Shown in pieces: positions 50,580 through 60,309 of a stretch of DNA of 64,000 nt (positions are counted from its first letter, which is position 1; every line of letters starts with the position of its first letter). The notes under the pieces are model-generated. The model was not told the origin of the DNA. It saw nothing but the letters and a program-made list of their open reading frames with translations, and ran no database searches. This stretch comes from Blastocatellia bacterium (lineage in GTDB: Bacteria; Acidobacteriota; Blastocatellia; UBA7656), in contig DATENM010000064.1 in assembly GCA_035275065.1 (NCBI GenBank), positions 124,001-188,000 of the forward strand. Reading direction: 5' to 3'. Position numbers and translations under genes: made by a program.

Positions 50580-51947
50580 TTATTTCTTCAAGCCGCGCGG
50601 CTGGGGCGCAGTCTCGGTTGCAAACTCGCTTTGGATGATTTGAAAATCGACCAGCTCGAAAGGCTCAAGCTTGATAAAGTCAGCCGCTTGCTGCGTCACC
50701 CTGCCGGTCGCCGGATCAATAAGCTGTAACGGCGTGGCGTCCTTTTTGATTGCGACGAAGTTCACGCCGGGCAAACCCGCCAGCCGCTCGATGATTTCTG
50801 AAAGGTAGACGGCGCGGCCAAAGGGCCAGCCGTTGCCGTCGCGCCAGCCGATCAGCGGATGAAAGAAGCGGCTCAACTCTTCCTGGGCGGCCTTTTCGGC
50901 GTCGGCTTCGACCGCGCCCGGCTTGAGATGGAGGGTGACATTTTTCACGGCGATGCGCTTGTAACTCGGTCCCGCCACATTCAGCCGGGTGGTCAGCAGC
51001 TTGCGCGTCGCCAGGTCTGCTTTTATGGCGTTCAGCAGGGCGTCGCCCCCCTGCTCAGGCAATAGCGGAACCGATTGCACGGCAACTTGATAGGCGCTGG
51101 CCTCAGCCCGCTCCGGCGGCTTCGTGGCCGCCACGCGAACCCAGTACATCTCTTTGCCGTTGACGGTTGACGGTTGCCAATCGGTTGGCGGCGTAAAGGC
51201 AACCAGGCCGCTCGCGGCCCAGCCCGCCGTCAAATCCGCCACCGGCAGATTCGCCCATCGCGCCTCGCCACCGTCTTCGTCGCCGCCCTGCGAGTAGGTG
51301 AATTTCAGCGCCCGGCCCGCGACGCGTGTATGAAGATTGAACCGGATGGCATCGAATTTTGATTCCATCCCGACGTAGAGATATTCGCTTTCCTGCGAGA
51401 CGAGATGGAACTGGATATGGCCGGGCTTGCGAATGTCGCTTGAGTGGTCGCTGTACCCGTTATCCTTGTTCACCAGCACGGTCGGGCGCAGGACCGGAAC
51501 GACAAAGACCTTGATGACATCGACCGGCTTATCGTTGCGCTTATCCTTCAAGGTGGTGGTAAAGACCCGCGCCACTTGCTCAGGAAAATTCCCCAGGACC
51601 AGCCGGTTGAAGTCCTCATAGGTGACGGCGCGATAGGGCGTGCGCAGCTCGGTCACGACCCGGCGCACCTCTTCGGTCAGCCGGGCGCGGTCGGGGTAAT
51701 CCTCCGCTTTCCGCGCGCCCTTGTAATCGATCAGGTTCAAAAAGGCGATGACATTTTCAACCGTCACGCGGTTCAGCCTGTAGATCAGCATCTCGGTCAC
51801 AAAGGCCAGCATCTCGACGAGCGTGATGCCCGGATCAGATTCGTTATGGTTCGTCCATTCCGGCGCATAGACGGGGATCATCGCCCGCGCTTCCTCGACC
51901 AGGCTGGCGTAGGTTCGATCATCGAGATTCGGTAATTTTATCGGCAT
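50580..51947 (-). CDS. Baseplate J-like protein 2
   Basis: A 455-residue gpJ-like baseplate wedge protein. The N-terminus has PNLDDRTYASLVEEARAMIPVYAPEWTNHNESDPGITLVEMLAFV, and the baseplate-J core starts at AVTYEDFNRLVLGNF. The end has PGVNFVAIKKD and EPFELVDFQII. ATG 51947 is preferred over 51971 because GGAGCGCG precedes it. It lies after the larger J-like gene, mirroring the two J-like genes of Afp-type clusters (afp11, afp12). Confidence 0.88.
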   Translation of the reverse strand: MPIKLPNLDDRTYASLVEEARAMIPVYAPEWTNHNESDPGITLVEMLAFVTEMLIYRLNRVTVENVIAFLNLIDYKGARKAEDYPDRARLTEEVRRVVTELRTPYRAVTYEDFNRLVLGNFPEQVARVFTTTLKDKRNDKPVDVIKVFVVPVLRPTVLVNKDNGYSDHSSDIRKPGHIQFHLVSQESEYLYVGMESKFDAIRFNLHTRVAGRALKFTYSQGGDEDGGEARWANLPVADLTAGWAASGLVAFTPPTDWQPSTVNGKEMYWVRVAATKPPERAEASAYQVAVQSVPLLPEQGGDALLNAIKADLATRKLLTTRLNVAGPSYKRIAVKNVTLHLKPGAVEADAEKAAQEELSRFFHPLIGWRDGNGWPFGRAVYLSEIIERLAGLPGVNFVAIKKDATPLQLIDPATGRVTQQAADFIKLEPFELVDFQIIQSEFATETAPQPRGLKK

Positions 51948-52007
51948 CGCGCTCCGCGTCCCGCAAATCATTCCCGGTTGTAAGGCCCGGCTCGCGCCGC
52001 TGGCGAA

Positions 52008-54959
52008 TCAAAACCGGCAGGTCACTTCATGCTTGCCGGAAGCAACCAACTGGTATTCGCTCATGTCCTGGTCGGGCGTCAGCTTCATATCCAGGCTGAT
52101 GACGTGATCAACTCCGGCAATCTGTTCGATCAAGTAATAGAGGTCTGAATGGTGCGGCTGGCGGCTAAAGTCCCAGCCCTCGCCCGCAAACCCACCGGTG
52201 AGCGGATGCAGGAAACCGGTGATCTTTTCCAGCACCGCAAGCTTCAACTCGCCGGCGATCTCAAGCGAAGTTGGCGCAATCCCGACCGTGACGCCAACCT
52301 TGACGTAATTGGGCTCGACGACCGTAAGCTCGACGAGCGGCGATTTCCGCTCGTCAATGAATTCCTGCACGCGTCGTTTCATCTCCAGAGTCGGCAGCGG
52401 TTCGGAGTCGGTCAAGCGGGGCACGACGATCAGCCTGACATTGCCGACATCCTCTTCTTCATAGACCCTGACGCATCGTGCGCGCGCCACGTCGGGCGAA
52501 GCCAGCATCGCCAGGTCTTCGTAATCTTCATAGGTGACGGCGCGACCGCCGTGGCGAATCATCCGCGGCATGCGCTCGACGAGCGATTCGTAAGCTTCGG
52601 CCTCTGCGCCGCCCGACGCCGCGACATAGTTGTTGACGCCCTCGACATAAGGCAGGCTGGTTCTGAGCTGAGTGATCGTGCCCGCAGGCTTGTTGCCGCT
52701 CTGGCCGCCGCCCGTCCGGTAGCTGGCCATGCGAAGGTTGCCGCTGGCAAGGGGCGGGATCATTCCACTGATGCCGTCGCCGAAGCGCGCTTCGCCCGCC
52801 AGATGATCGAGCACGTAATGGCGGTCGCGCGGCCCTGAGCCGTAGAAATCGGCCACCTGCTGCCATCGCACCCAGACCTCAAGCGGGCGGCCCGCTTCGT
52901 CTCTGACGACCGAGATGGCATCTTCGCCTCCGTGCTTCTTGATCTCGTCTTGCTCCATGCGCGAAGGCATTTCAAGCTCGCGCACTTCGAGCCACTGCCC
53001 TTCAAGCACAGGGGCAAGCGTGGTGCGGAAGGTCTGATTCTTGCTGCCGTCGCTCGATCCCATCACTTCATCCTTGATCCGCGTGGCGTGACTGGCCATC
53101 ACCGTGTTGAGCAGCAGGGCCGCAATCTGCGGCTCGCTGGTGTACTTGCCGCTCTTACGGACAGCGCGCAGCCAGTAAAGCGTTTCGCCGAATTCAGCGC
53201 GCGGCGCAAAGTCGGGCGGCGCAAGAAACTCGATGACACCCGACGCGGTGAAGTTCGCCGTGGCGTCAATGACCGTCAGGCTGGCCCAGTCGCCCTTGCC
53301 CGCGCCGGTCGCGTATTGCCATTCGATCTCCGGGCGCTCCGTGGCGTCGCTCTCGCCGGAAGCATGGACGTAAAGACTCAGCTTGCTGTTTGGCATCCCG
53401 GTCAGATTGGCGGGCGGCGCGAATCCGAGATAGAAGGCGGGCGGCGCATCATTGGAAGCACGGAAGGGGACGAATTTCGCCTTATCCGTATCACTCAGCG
53501 CGGCGCGATTCTCGTAGGTGAAGTCGTTGTAGGCCACAACGGCCTCCGGCTCTTTGTTCGTCAGGTTGGTCTCGTAGCTGACACGAATCGAGCTGATCCG
53601 CGGCGCGGCGGCGGCGATTGATGTGTAGGTGTAGTTATCGCCGTCCTTTACGACTTTGAGTTCGGCCCTCGGCCCATAGCCGCCGGTTTCCAGGCGCGCG
53701 CTCACCCAGTAGCCTTCGACGCCGTTGACCTGAGTGAGCTTCGGGCTTGCCTGCAAGGTGAAGCTGATTTTAGCCCCGGCTGTATCTGTCGGCTTCTTGA
53801 AGCCCTCTGTGTTGTCCGTCAATTTGTTCGGCTCGAATGGCGTCCAGGCGGTGCCGTTCCAGAATCTCCATGCCACGGCGGCGTTTAGCTGGGCCGGCGT
53901 CGGCGTTTGTCCGACCAGGCTCAGCACGACATCGAGCGTCACTGTGCCGTCGGCTTCCGCGAAGTCAGGATCGAGCTTCAGGTAAAAGGTGTCGCCCGGC
54001 AGCGGGCTTTCGCCGAAAGGGTAAAAGCCGCGGCTCAGATCAACCGGGATGCTGTTGGTGAAGGCGCGCTCGATGCTCTGGTTTTCCCGCTTGAAGGTCG
54101 CGCTAAAGGTTATCGCGCTCATGGCGGGCAGCTTCGTGGCGGCGGTGATTTTGTCGATCAGCCGAACGCGAAGCCAGCGTTTAACGATCTCATTGATGGC
54201 CGTCGGCGATGGCTTGATGCCCTTCAGATCGAAATTTGCGATACCGGTTATCTCGCCGCGCCACTTCTCTATCCAATCGCCCTTTGCTTCATCCCAGACC
54301 TCCGCGGCGACGTTCGGTCTGCCTTCCCCGGACAGCGTCGGCTTAATCGTGATGCTCGTTCTTTCGCCGGGGTGGGTGAAGATTTTATCGTGCGCGATGT
54401 AGAGAACGTGTTCGATTGGCCTTGCGGTTGGCGGGGCGGCCTGAAACACCGGCTCCTGGCCGCGTACGCCCGACGCGGAGAGCAATAAGAAATGATCGGC
54501 GTAAGCGTCACTCGTCCGGTCGCGGGTGAAAGCGGCCTTCAGCCTTACCGCGGTGACGATCAGCTCGCTTTCGGTCGCAAAGACGGCGGGCTCCTCTTCG
54601 CCCGCCGCGGCGACGGCAGCCACTTCGGTCCGGGCGGGAACGACAGCGCCGCCAGCGCCTTCGGCAAGCCGGAAGGTGAGCGGCACGCGCGCCGACCGCG
54701 GCGGCAACAGCGCCGCCCCGAGCAAGTCTAAGAAGGCGAGAAAGTTTTTGTCCGGGACGCGATTCAGCCGGTCGGTGATTAATTCGCCGAAGCGCGCGAA
54801 GACTTTGAGCAGCGCCCGACTCGTGCCCCGCGTAGGATCAAAGCCCTCCCAGTTCGGGCCGGGAGCCGCCGCCGCCAGCCGTTGTTTAATCAGCTCCGCG
54901 ACCTGCTCGAAGATGTCAGGCGCGGTCCGCGGATCGATCTTTGGCGCGGGCTCTCTCAC
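52008..54959 (-). CDS. Baseplate J-like protein 1 (large)
   Basis: A 983-residue baseplate assembly protein. The N-terminal NWEGFDPTRGTSRALLKVFARFGELITDRLNRVPDKNFLAFLDLLG and PPRSARVPLTFRL are family hallmarks. Repeated beta domains lie in the middle. The conserved GGRAVTYEDYEDLAMLASPDVARARCV and PLVELTVVEPNYVKVGVTVG are in the last third. It starts at GTG 54957-54959, which overlaps the stop of the gp25 gene. Forms the baseplate wedge. Confidence 0.9.
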   Translation of the reverse strand: MREPAPKIDPRTAPDIFEQVAELIKQRLAAAAPGPNWEGFDPTRGTSRALLKVFARFGELITDRLNRVPDKNFLAFLDLLGAALLPPRSARVPLTFRLAEGAGGAVVPARTEVAAVAAAGEEEPAVFATESELIVTAVRLKAAFTRDRTSDAYADHFLLLSASGVRGQEPVFQAAPPTARPIEHVLYIAHDKIFTHPGERTSITIKPTLSGEGRPNVAAEVWDEAKGDWIEKWRGEITGIANFDLKGIKPSPTAINEIVKRWLRVRLIDKITAATKLPAMSAITFSATFKRENQSIERAFTNSIPVDLSRGFYPFGESPLPGDTFYLKLDPDFAEADGTVTLDVVLSLVGQTPTPAQLNAAVAWRFWNGTAWTPFEPNKLTDNTEGFKKPTDTAGAKISFTLQASPKLTQVNGVEGYWVSARLETGGYGPRAELKVVKDGDNYTYTSIAAAAPRISSIRVSYETNLTNKEPEAVVAYNDFTYENRAALSDTDKAKFVPFRASNDAPPAFYLGFAPPANLTGMPNSKLSLYVHASGESDATERPEIEWQYATGAGKGDWASLTVIDATANFTASGVIEFLAPPDFAPRAEFGETLYWLRAVRKSGKYTSEPQIAALLLNTVMASHATRIKDEVMGSSDGSKNQTFRTTLAPVLEGQWLEVRELEMPSRMEQDEIKKHGGEDAISVVRDEAGRPLEVWVRWQQVADFYGSGPRDRHYVLDHLAGEARFGDGISGMIPPLASGNLRMASYRTGGGQSGNKPAGTITQLRTSLPYVEGVNNYVAASGGAEAEAYESLVERMPRMIRHGGRAVTYEDYEDLAMLASPDVARARCVRVYEEEDVGNVRLIVVPRLTDSEPLPTLEMKRRVQEFIDERKSPLVELTVVEPNYVKVGVTVGIAPTSLEIAGELKLAVLEKITGFLHPLTGGFAGEGWDFSRQPHHSDLYYLIEQIAGVDHVISLDMKLTPDQDMSEYQLVASGKHEVTCRF

Positions 54960-55363
54960 TACGCCGAAGTCCTTTCAAGATAGAATGGGTAGACCAGGTT
55001 GAACAGGTTGTCGGTGGCGCGAACTTGATAATCGATGCTGATCAACAGGCGCTCGCCCTGCCCCTCGGAGGTCACATGGACGGCGAGCACATCAATGCGC
55101 GGCTCGAAAAACAGCAGCGCGTCTCGCACTTCTTCCTCGATGCGCCCGGCCGTCGACGCGGAGTTGGTCTCAAAGACGAGGTCATAGATGCCGCAGCCGA
55201 AATCCGGGCGCATGACGCGCTCGCCTTTCGCGGTGCCCAAAATCAGCCAGATCGATTGGCGAACGCTCTCTTCGTAGTCGGCGGTGCGCAACACCGCCTT
55301 GTCGCCTTGCTTTACGGCATCGAGCGGAAAAGACCACCCGACCCCGAGAAACGGTTTGGACAT
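54959..55363 (-). CDS. GPW/gp25-like baseplate protein
   Basis: A 134-residue gp25-family protein: FLGVGWSFPLDAVKQGDKAVLRT, YEESVRQSIWLILGTAKGERVMRPDFGCGIYDLVFE, FFEPRIDVLAV. This wedge protein primes sheath polymerisation in tails, like Afp9. Its TAG stop and the next GTG start overlap. Confidence 0.93.
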   Translation of the reverse strand: MSKPFLGVGWSFPLDAVKQGDKAVLRTADYEESVRQSIWLILGTAKGERVMRPDFGCGIYDLVFETNSASTAGRIEEEVRDALLFFEPRIDVLAVHVTSEGQGERLLISIDYQVRATDNLFNLVYPFYLERTSA

Positions 55364-55373
55364 CCTACTCTCC

Positions 55374-55772
55374 TCATCCGATGAAGACTGTCCCCACGGC
55401 GATGACCGTGCCCGCGGGACTATCGGCGGGATCGTTGCAGGTCATCGCCGCGTCGCCATTGCGCGCCGCCGCCTTGCCATTGATCTTCACTGTCGGGCTG
55501 CCGATCTGAATGGTCGCCTTGTTCGACGGGTTCTTTTGAAAGGCCAGGCCCGGCGGCATGGGAATGTGCGGCGGCAGGTTGTCAGCCGTGCTGCCGACCG
55601 TCGCCGCAGGCCTTCCCATGATCTTCACATCCTGGCTCAGGCCGTCGTTGAGGATTCCGGCGAACGGGTGCGGCAAAGGCGTCGGCACCTGGCTCGGGCC
55701 TGCCTGAACCATGACGATGTGCGTATCAACGGCGACGACCTGGTCGCCCTGTTTAGCTGCCGGTTGTCCCAT
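55374..55772 (-). CDS. PAAR-like spike-tip protein
   Basis: A 132-residue PAAR-type protein with DVKIMGRPAATVGSTADNLPPHIPM and TVKINGKAAARNGDAAMTCND, typical of PAAR-like spike tips (Afp10-like). The zinc-binding His/Cys are present in the second half. It sits between the spike and gp25 genes. Confidence 0.85.
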   Translation of the reverse strand: MGQPAAKQGDQVVAVDTHIVMVQAGPSQVPTPLPHPFAGILNDGLSQDVKIMGRPAATVGSTADNLPPHIPMPPGLAFQKNPSNKATIQIGSPTVKINGKAAARNGDAAMTCNDPADSPAGTVIAVGTVFIG

Positions 55773-55775
55773 AAC

Positions 55776-56423
55776 TCAATTGATGTTGACCGCCGCTCCT
55801 TTGACATTGAGGGTGCCTGAAGCCTTCACATCGATCCCGGCTGCCGCTTCGATCTTGGTGTCGGCAGAGGAAACGATTTCAATCTTCTGGGCGTCGAGCT
55901 TGATCGTGCCTTTCGGCGCCGAGATCGTCACATCCTTGTCGGCAGCGATGGTGATGGTATTTGTCGCCGTCTCAATCGAGACCCGATTCTTGCCGCTCTT
56001 GTCGATGATCTCGATCTTTTCTTTGCCGTCTTCGTCGGTCAGGCGGATGACATGGCCGCTGCGCGATTTGATCAGGCGCACATCATTCTTGCCCTCGCCG
56101 AGTTTCAAAGGCGGCTTCGTCTTGCCGCTCCACAGCGAGCCGATGACGTAGGGGAATCTGCCGTCGCCGTGCTCGAAGGCGACGAGCACTTCGTCGCCGA
56201 TTTCCGGCATAAAGTAGATTCCCATTCCATTGCCGGCCATCGGCGCGGTGACGCGCGCCCAGGTGCCTTCCGCGTTCTCGCCCAGCCAGGGGTAGTTGAC
56301 CTTGACGCGGCCCAGCTTCTCCGGGTCCTCGACGCTCGTCACCATCGCGACCACCACGCCATAGGATTTGTGCGCCGGCTCTCGCTCAGCGAGGCTATCA
56401 AGCAAGGCGCCGCTCATGCTCAT
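55776..56423 (-). CDS. gp5/VgrG-like spike protein
   Basis: A 215-residue spike. The OB-fold starts with GVVVAMVTSVEDPEKLGRVKVNYPWLG (about 22-48), followed by FMPEIGDEVLVAFEHGDGRFPYVIGSLW. The C-terminal beta-prism is built from repeats (ITIAADKDVTISAPKG, ADTKIEAAAGIDVKASG). It lies just after the gpD-like gene with an ATGA overlap. Afp8-like. Confidence 0.92.
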   Translation of the reverse strand: MSMSGALLDSLAEREPAHKSYGVVVAMVTSVEDPEKLGRVKVNYPWLGENAEGTWARVTAPMAGNGMGIYFMPEIGDEVLVAFEHGDGRFPYVIGSLWSGKTKPPLKLGEGKNDVRLIKSRSGHVIRLTDEDGKEKIEIIDKSGKNRVSIETATNTITIAADKDVTISAPKGTIKLDAQKIEIVSSADTKIEAAAGIDVKASGTLNVKGAAVNIN

Positions 56424-57478
56424 ATGGAATTCCTCCGCGCGCTGAAGTTGGTCGTATAGCCGCTCTCAAAATCGAAGCGGTGCGTCGTCCCGGTCAGGCA
56501 ATAAAGCCCTTTGAACGACGCGCTCACCCCGGCAATCTCGATGATCTCGCCGGGTAGCATGGCCGCCGAGCCTACCGCCGAGCCGCTGGCCTCGATCAGA
56601 TCAAGCGACACTTTGTTGAGGCGGGCGAGGGCAAAATGGTTAGCTTCCTCCTGCGTCATCACCGGGTGTTCGCTGATCAGGTGGACGGCTTGATCGTTAC
56701 CTTTGAGCAGCGTCGAGGCGCTCTTTGTGCCGCCCATCGTCCAGGTTTCATCGCCGGCCATGGCCCGGCCCGTGATGGCGGCCTGCTTCGCCACGTCCCA
56801 GCCCTGGACGACCACCTCGCTGACCTGCCGCGCCAGCGACAGGTGAGCTTGAAAATCGATCAGCGTGTTATCGTCCACGGCCAGTCTCAGCCTGGGGCTG
56901 GCGCTGCGTAAGGCGGGCTTAAAGGTCATCTCCTTATGAATCACGAAGAGGTGGTAGTTCATCTCTTCGGCCAGCCGTAACAGGAAGGCCATGTCGGTCT
57001 CCCCTTTTTGCTCGACGTATTCGCGGGTGTCGCTGCTATCGTGCACTCGCGGCGTCAGCCCCGCTTCGCCGGCAAGCTTGCGCGCGATGTCGCTCAATTT
57101 GAGATTGGCGAAGGCGCGGCGTTTTTCGCCTCTGGTCATGCGATGGCTCAGGTCAAAAGCGCGCACCGTCATGCGCGGCGGCTGCGAAGCGGGCAGCGAA
57201 AGGTCTATGCCCATGACCGTACCGTAAAACAACGACTCCAGGCTGTTCCGGTAGCCCATCTTGACTTCGACAATCGTCCCGAGCGCAAACCTGTCGTCTT
57301 CCATCCAACCCATGCCCTGATTCTCGTCATAGCCTTCCATCTCCAGCGCGAACATGCCCGGCTTGCCGATGGCGAGATCAACCGAAGCCGACAAGGCAAA
57401 CGACAGCAGTGACTCGTCCGGCCTCTGCCCGCCGAAGACCATCTCACAGGCGGCAATTTGATCCTCTCTGACCGGCAT
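56420..57478 (-). CDS. gpD-like hub protein (late control D/VgrG N-terminal)
   Basis: A 352-residue hub protein. It has YDENQGMGWMEDDRFALGTIVEVKMGYR, DLSHRMTRGEKRRAFANLKLSDIARKLAGEAGL, DTREYVEQKGETDMAFLLRLAEEMNYHLFV and a final KGLYCLTGTTHRFDFESGY, which are typical of phage late-control-D/VgrG hub modules. In Afp it is fused to the spike; here it is separate. The stop overlaps the spike ATG. Confidence 0.9.
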   Translation of the reverse strand: MPVREDQIAACEMVFGGQRPDESLLSFALSASVDLAIGKPGMFALEMEGYDENQGMGWMEDDRFALGTIVEVKMGYRNSLESLFYGTVMGIDLSLPASQPPRMTVRAFDLSHRMTRGEKRRAFANLKLSDIARKLAGEAGLTPRVHDSSDTREYVEQKGETDMAFLLRLAEEMNYHLFVIHKEMTFKPALRSASPRLRLAVDDNTLIDFQAHLSLARQVSEVVVQGWDVAKQAAITGRAMAGDETWTMGGTKSASTLLKGNDQAVHLISEHPVMTQEEANHFALARLNKVSLDLIEASGSAVGSAAMLPGEIIEIAGVSASFKGLYCLTGTTHRFDFESGYTTNFSARRNSI

Positions 57479-57490
57479 AAAGCCGCCCCC

Positions 57491-58156
57491 TCACTCCGTC
57501 TCAGGAATTTGCAACGACCTGCCGACTTCGAGGCGGCGCGGATCATCGATGCCGTTGATCTCCGCGATAGCCCGCCACGCGCCCGGGTCGCCGTAGACTT
57601 CGGCGGCGATGCCATTCAGAGTATCGCCGCGCCGGACGACCCGCGTGGTAAAGATGGGGTCGGTCTTGCGCCGGTCTTTTTCCGCCTCTTTCCCCCAACC
57701 AAGGAACTCTGTAAACGAGACGTTGACGTTGGCTCTAAGCGGCGTGCCACTGCTGTCGAAGAAAGTGAATTCCTGTTGCAACTGATTGACGACGCCCGTA
57801 AAAGGGAAATCGGAGTTGGCAAACCGGCTGCTGCCCCAAAAGATGCGACAGACCGGCGGGCGCATCGTGTTGCGGTTGATTCGCGTCAGCTCGACGAGCT
57901 TATTGGTCAGGGCGCGAACATCCCTGGTCGGCATCCCATCAACGAGGGGCGATTCGGTGACGTCGAAAAAGAGTTGCAGGCTGAGCGTGCGGCTGCCGCC
58001 GCCGACGAAACTGAGCAGCGGCGCGTTCAATGATTTGCGGCGATGCGATTGGTACTCGACACTCTTGCTGATGGAATAGGTGCTCGGGTTGAACAGCGCC
58101 ACGACCTCGCTCAGATTGCTGTCCTGGGGAATGATTCGCAGTTTTTCTAGCGCCAT
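57491..58156 (-). CDS. LysM-domain tail adaptor protein (Afp7-like)
   Basis: A 221-residue protein. The N-terminal part resembles tail adaptors (VALFNPSTYSISKSVEYQSH, LSLQLFFDVTE, VCRIFWGSSRF, FTFFDSSGTPLRANVNVSF). A LysM module covers about 170-217 (RVVRRGDTLNGIAAEVYGDPGAWRAIAEIN). Typical of eCIS and related tails, linking tube and baseplate hub. Confidence 0.9.
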   Translation of the reverse strand: MALEKLRIIPQDSNLSEVVALFNPSTYSISKSVEYQSHRRKSLNAPLLSFVGGGSRTLSLQLFFDVTESPLVDGMPTRDVRALTNKLVELTRINRNTMRPPVCRIFWGSSRFANSDFPFTGVVNQLQQEFTFFDSSGTPLRANVNVSFTEFLGWGKEAEKDRRKTDPIFTTRVVRRGDTLNGIAAEVYGDPGAWRAIAEINGIDDPRRLEVGRSLQIPETE

Positions 58157-59619
58157 TTGTTGATCCCTTTCCTTTCGCGTTCAAGCTTGAGGTCGAGCAT
58201 AATCGCTTGCATCACACGCTCGGAGATGACGCGAATGACCTGCGGGCTGAGCTGCTCGACCTGCACCGGCGCGCTCTGCGTCTGAGCCCGCGCCGGCGTG
58301 CCGGGCAGTCCGCTTGCCTGTCCCGAAGGCGCGGCGGCGGGAGTGAATGGAGCCGGGGCGGCGGGCGCAACCGTAACGCCTTGCGCCGTGAGATGAGCGG
58401 CGCGCGGCGCATCCGACTGAGCGATTGGCGGCGCATCCATCGGCTTGCGCCAGATGATTTCCGGCCTCTCCAGATTCGCCGAATCATTCTGAATCTCAGG
58501 GGCAACCAGCGTGAGCGGATTGCGGCGCGCTGTGACAGCGCGCGCGCTCTGCGCTGCCACGTCAGCCGGCTGCGACTCGCGCGCCGTTTCGCGGCGGCGC
58601 GATAAGAGCGGCGGCCTGACCGTGAGCGGGGCAGCCGGCGCATTGGCAATCGGCGGCGACACGGCGGCGTCGCCTCGCGGTTGAACGATTGCGGCTTCAC
58701 GGTCAGCAGGCCCCGCCAGTGGTTTTACCAGAGGCAACGCCGGCGCGGCGGCATCGTTCGACGACGAATCACTGACGACTTTGCGATCAGCGCGTTGCGC
58801 GTCGCGTGAGTCCGCACGCCCTTGCTCACTTCTCAAGGCCGCGTCCGCGCGTTTCAGTTGCACGTTTGCCTGTCTGTTCTCAACAGCGGCTTCGGCCTCC
58901 GGGCTTTCCGTGATGCGCTTTTGGAAAACGAATCCCTGCACCGCCTGATCGGTGGCCGGGCGCTCAGCCATACGGCCACCGGGCGGCGTCTTCTCGGTTG
59001 CCAAAATAGGCGGGGTTCGGGGCGAGGTCGTTTCACCCTGCGCCGGTCGCGGCGAAGTTGTTTCAGCCGGCGGCGATGGGCTGGACGAAGCCGCCTGCGA
59101 CCGTCTGCCGGGTGATGACGTGGGTGATGACGCGGCGGCTTCGGGCATCTTGGCCGGCGGTCGGCGGCTGATGCGATAGGTTCCTTCAGGTGAAGCCTCC
59201 GGCTCGCCCCCCGGCTTTGCGGAGTGTGCCGCCAAAACTTCCGCAAGCCCCGAAGGCCGCTTGCCCCAGCCGCTCTGGCCATGCGGCCCCTCAGTTGGAG
59301 TCGCTCCAGCTTGAGCGTCAGGCGAAATAGATTGAATCGTTGTCGAGAAGATATTCGCCGGCTCGCTCGATGGATGGGGTGCGGCAAACAGCGGCTCACC
59401 CCCGGCTTGCATCTCTTCGACCCGGTAACGGCTCCGCAAGTGATCGAGCAGCGCGGTGCGCTGGCCGAGCCATTGCATGAAGCGAAAGTATTTTTGCTGA
59501 GCGTAGCGCACATCGATCACGCCCAGAGGCGCTGACGCCCTCTGCCAGAGCCGCTCATTCACAGCGTTTTGCGAAAGGTCAACTAATCGGCCTTCCGATT
59601 CTTCATGTGCGTCGCTCAT
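58147..59619 (-). CDS. Proline/alanine-rich eCIS-locus protein
   Basis: A 490-residue protein. The N-terminal 90 residues are structured (VIDVRYAQQKYFRFMQWLGQ), followed by ~350 residues of low-complexity Pro/Ala/Ser/Arg sequence. A short C-terminal helical end follows (LSPQVIRVISERVMQAIMLDLKLERERKG). I do not recognise a family. It overlaps the LysM gene by 10 bp. It may be an extended scaffold or linker within the tail. Confidence 0.7.
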   Translation of the reverse strand: MSDAHEESEGRLVDLSQNAVNERLWQRASAPLGVIDVRYAQQKYFRFMQWLGQRTALLDHLRSRYRVEEMQAGGEPLFAAPHPSSEPANIFSTTIQSISPDAQAGATPTEGPHGQSGWGKRPSGLAEVLAAHSAKPGGEPEASPEGTYRISRRPPAKMPEAAASSPTSSPGRRSQAASSSPSPPAETTSPRPAQGETTSPRTPPILATEKTPPGGRMAERPATDQAVQGFVFQKRITESPEAEAAVENRQANVQLKRADAALRSEQGRADSRDAQRADRKVVSDSSSNDAAAPALPLVKPLAGPADREAAIVQPRGDAAVSPPIANAPAAPLTVRPPLLSRRRETARESQPADVAAQSARAVTARRNPLTLVAPEIQNDSANLERPEIIWRKPMDAPPIAQSDAPRAAHLTAQGVTVAPAAPAPFTPAAAPSGQASGLPGTPARAQTQSAPVQVEQLSPQVIRVISERVMQAIMLDLKLERERKGINKWR

Positions 59620-59629
59620 TCCAGAATCC

Positions 59630-60229
59630 TTAGCGCGAGCGGAGAAAGCCCGCGGCTTTCGCGCCGCTACCGGCCACGGTGCTTGCCACCTTCGAATCCA
59701 CGGAGGTCAGTCCCGCCGCCCCGGCACCGAGACCCGCCGCCATGCTTGCCAGCATGGGACGGCTCAACCCTTCGTGGACAAGCTCGATGCTTTCAAAGGC
59801 GATGTCGCTTGAGCCGGCCCGCAAGTCCGGCCCCGTCCATTTGCTCGGAAAGGCGTTCTTAAAATTCCACCAGAGCACCGGGAAGCGCATTTCGTTGAGC
59901 AAGTAAATCGTCCCATTCAACCGGATGACGTTGCCCTGAACCACGCGCTGGTGCCAGAGCCACAGTCCGTCAATTGGCGTCAGCCCATGCTTGAGCGTCA
60001 GCGCCGGCCAGCGCGTGCGCCCGGCGAAGCGGTGCACATAATTGTTCAACCCGCCTTCGGCGTACTCCTGCGTCTCGGTCTCCGCCTGCAAGCCGCTCAC
60101 TTCCGAGAAGCCGCCGGAGAGAATGCCCTGAATCTCGACAAAGAAATTGAAGGTAAAGTAGGGATCAATGCGAATGCCTGTCGCATTGCTCAGCAGCGTG
60201 AATGCGGCGTTCAGTCCGACAGCGGGCAT
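59630..60229 (-). CDS. Tail tube protein 2 (gp19-like)
   Basis: A 199-residue tube protein: YFTFNFFVEIQGILSGGFSEVSGLQAET, AGRTRWPALTLKHGL, GTIYLLNEM, NFKNAFPSKWTGPDLRAGS. It has a C-terminal Ala/Gly extension not present in tube protein 1. It is probably an adaptor tube subunit at the base, like Afp5. Confidence 0.88.
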   Translation of the reverse strand: MPAVGLNAAFTLLSNATGIRIDPYFTFNFFVEIQGILSGGFSEVSGLQAETETQEYAEGGLNNYVHRFAGRTRWPALTLKHGLTPIDGLWLWHQRVVQGNVIRLNGTIYLLNEMRFPVLWWNFKNAFPSKWTGPDLRAGSSDIAFESIELVHEGLSRPMLASMAAGLGAGAAGLTSVDSKVASTVAGSGAKAAGFLRSR

Positions 60230-60309
60230 GATGGCGATCTCCTTTCGGTCAGATGGCTCGGATTCACTGCGGGTTCTTCAAGCCGGCGACGCGCCGCTCT
60301 GAACGGCTG

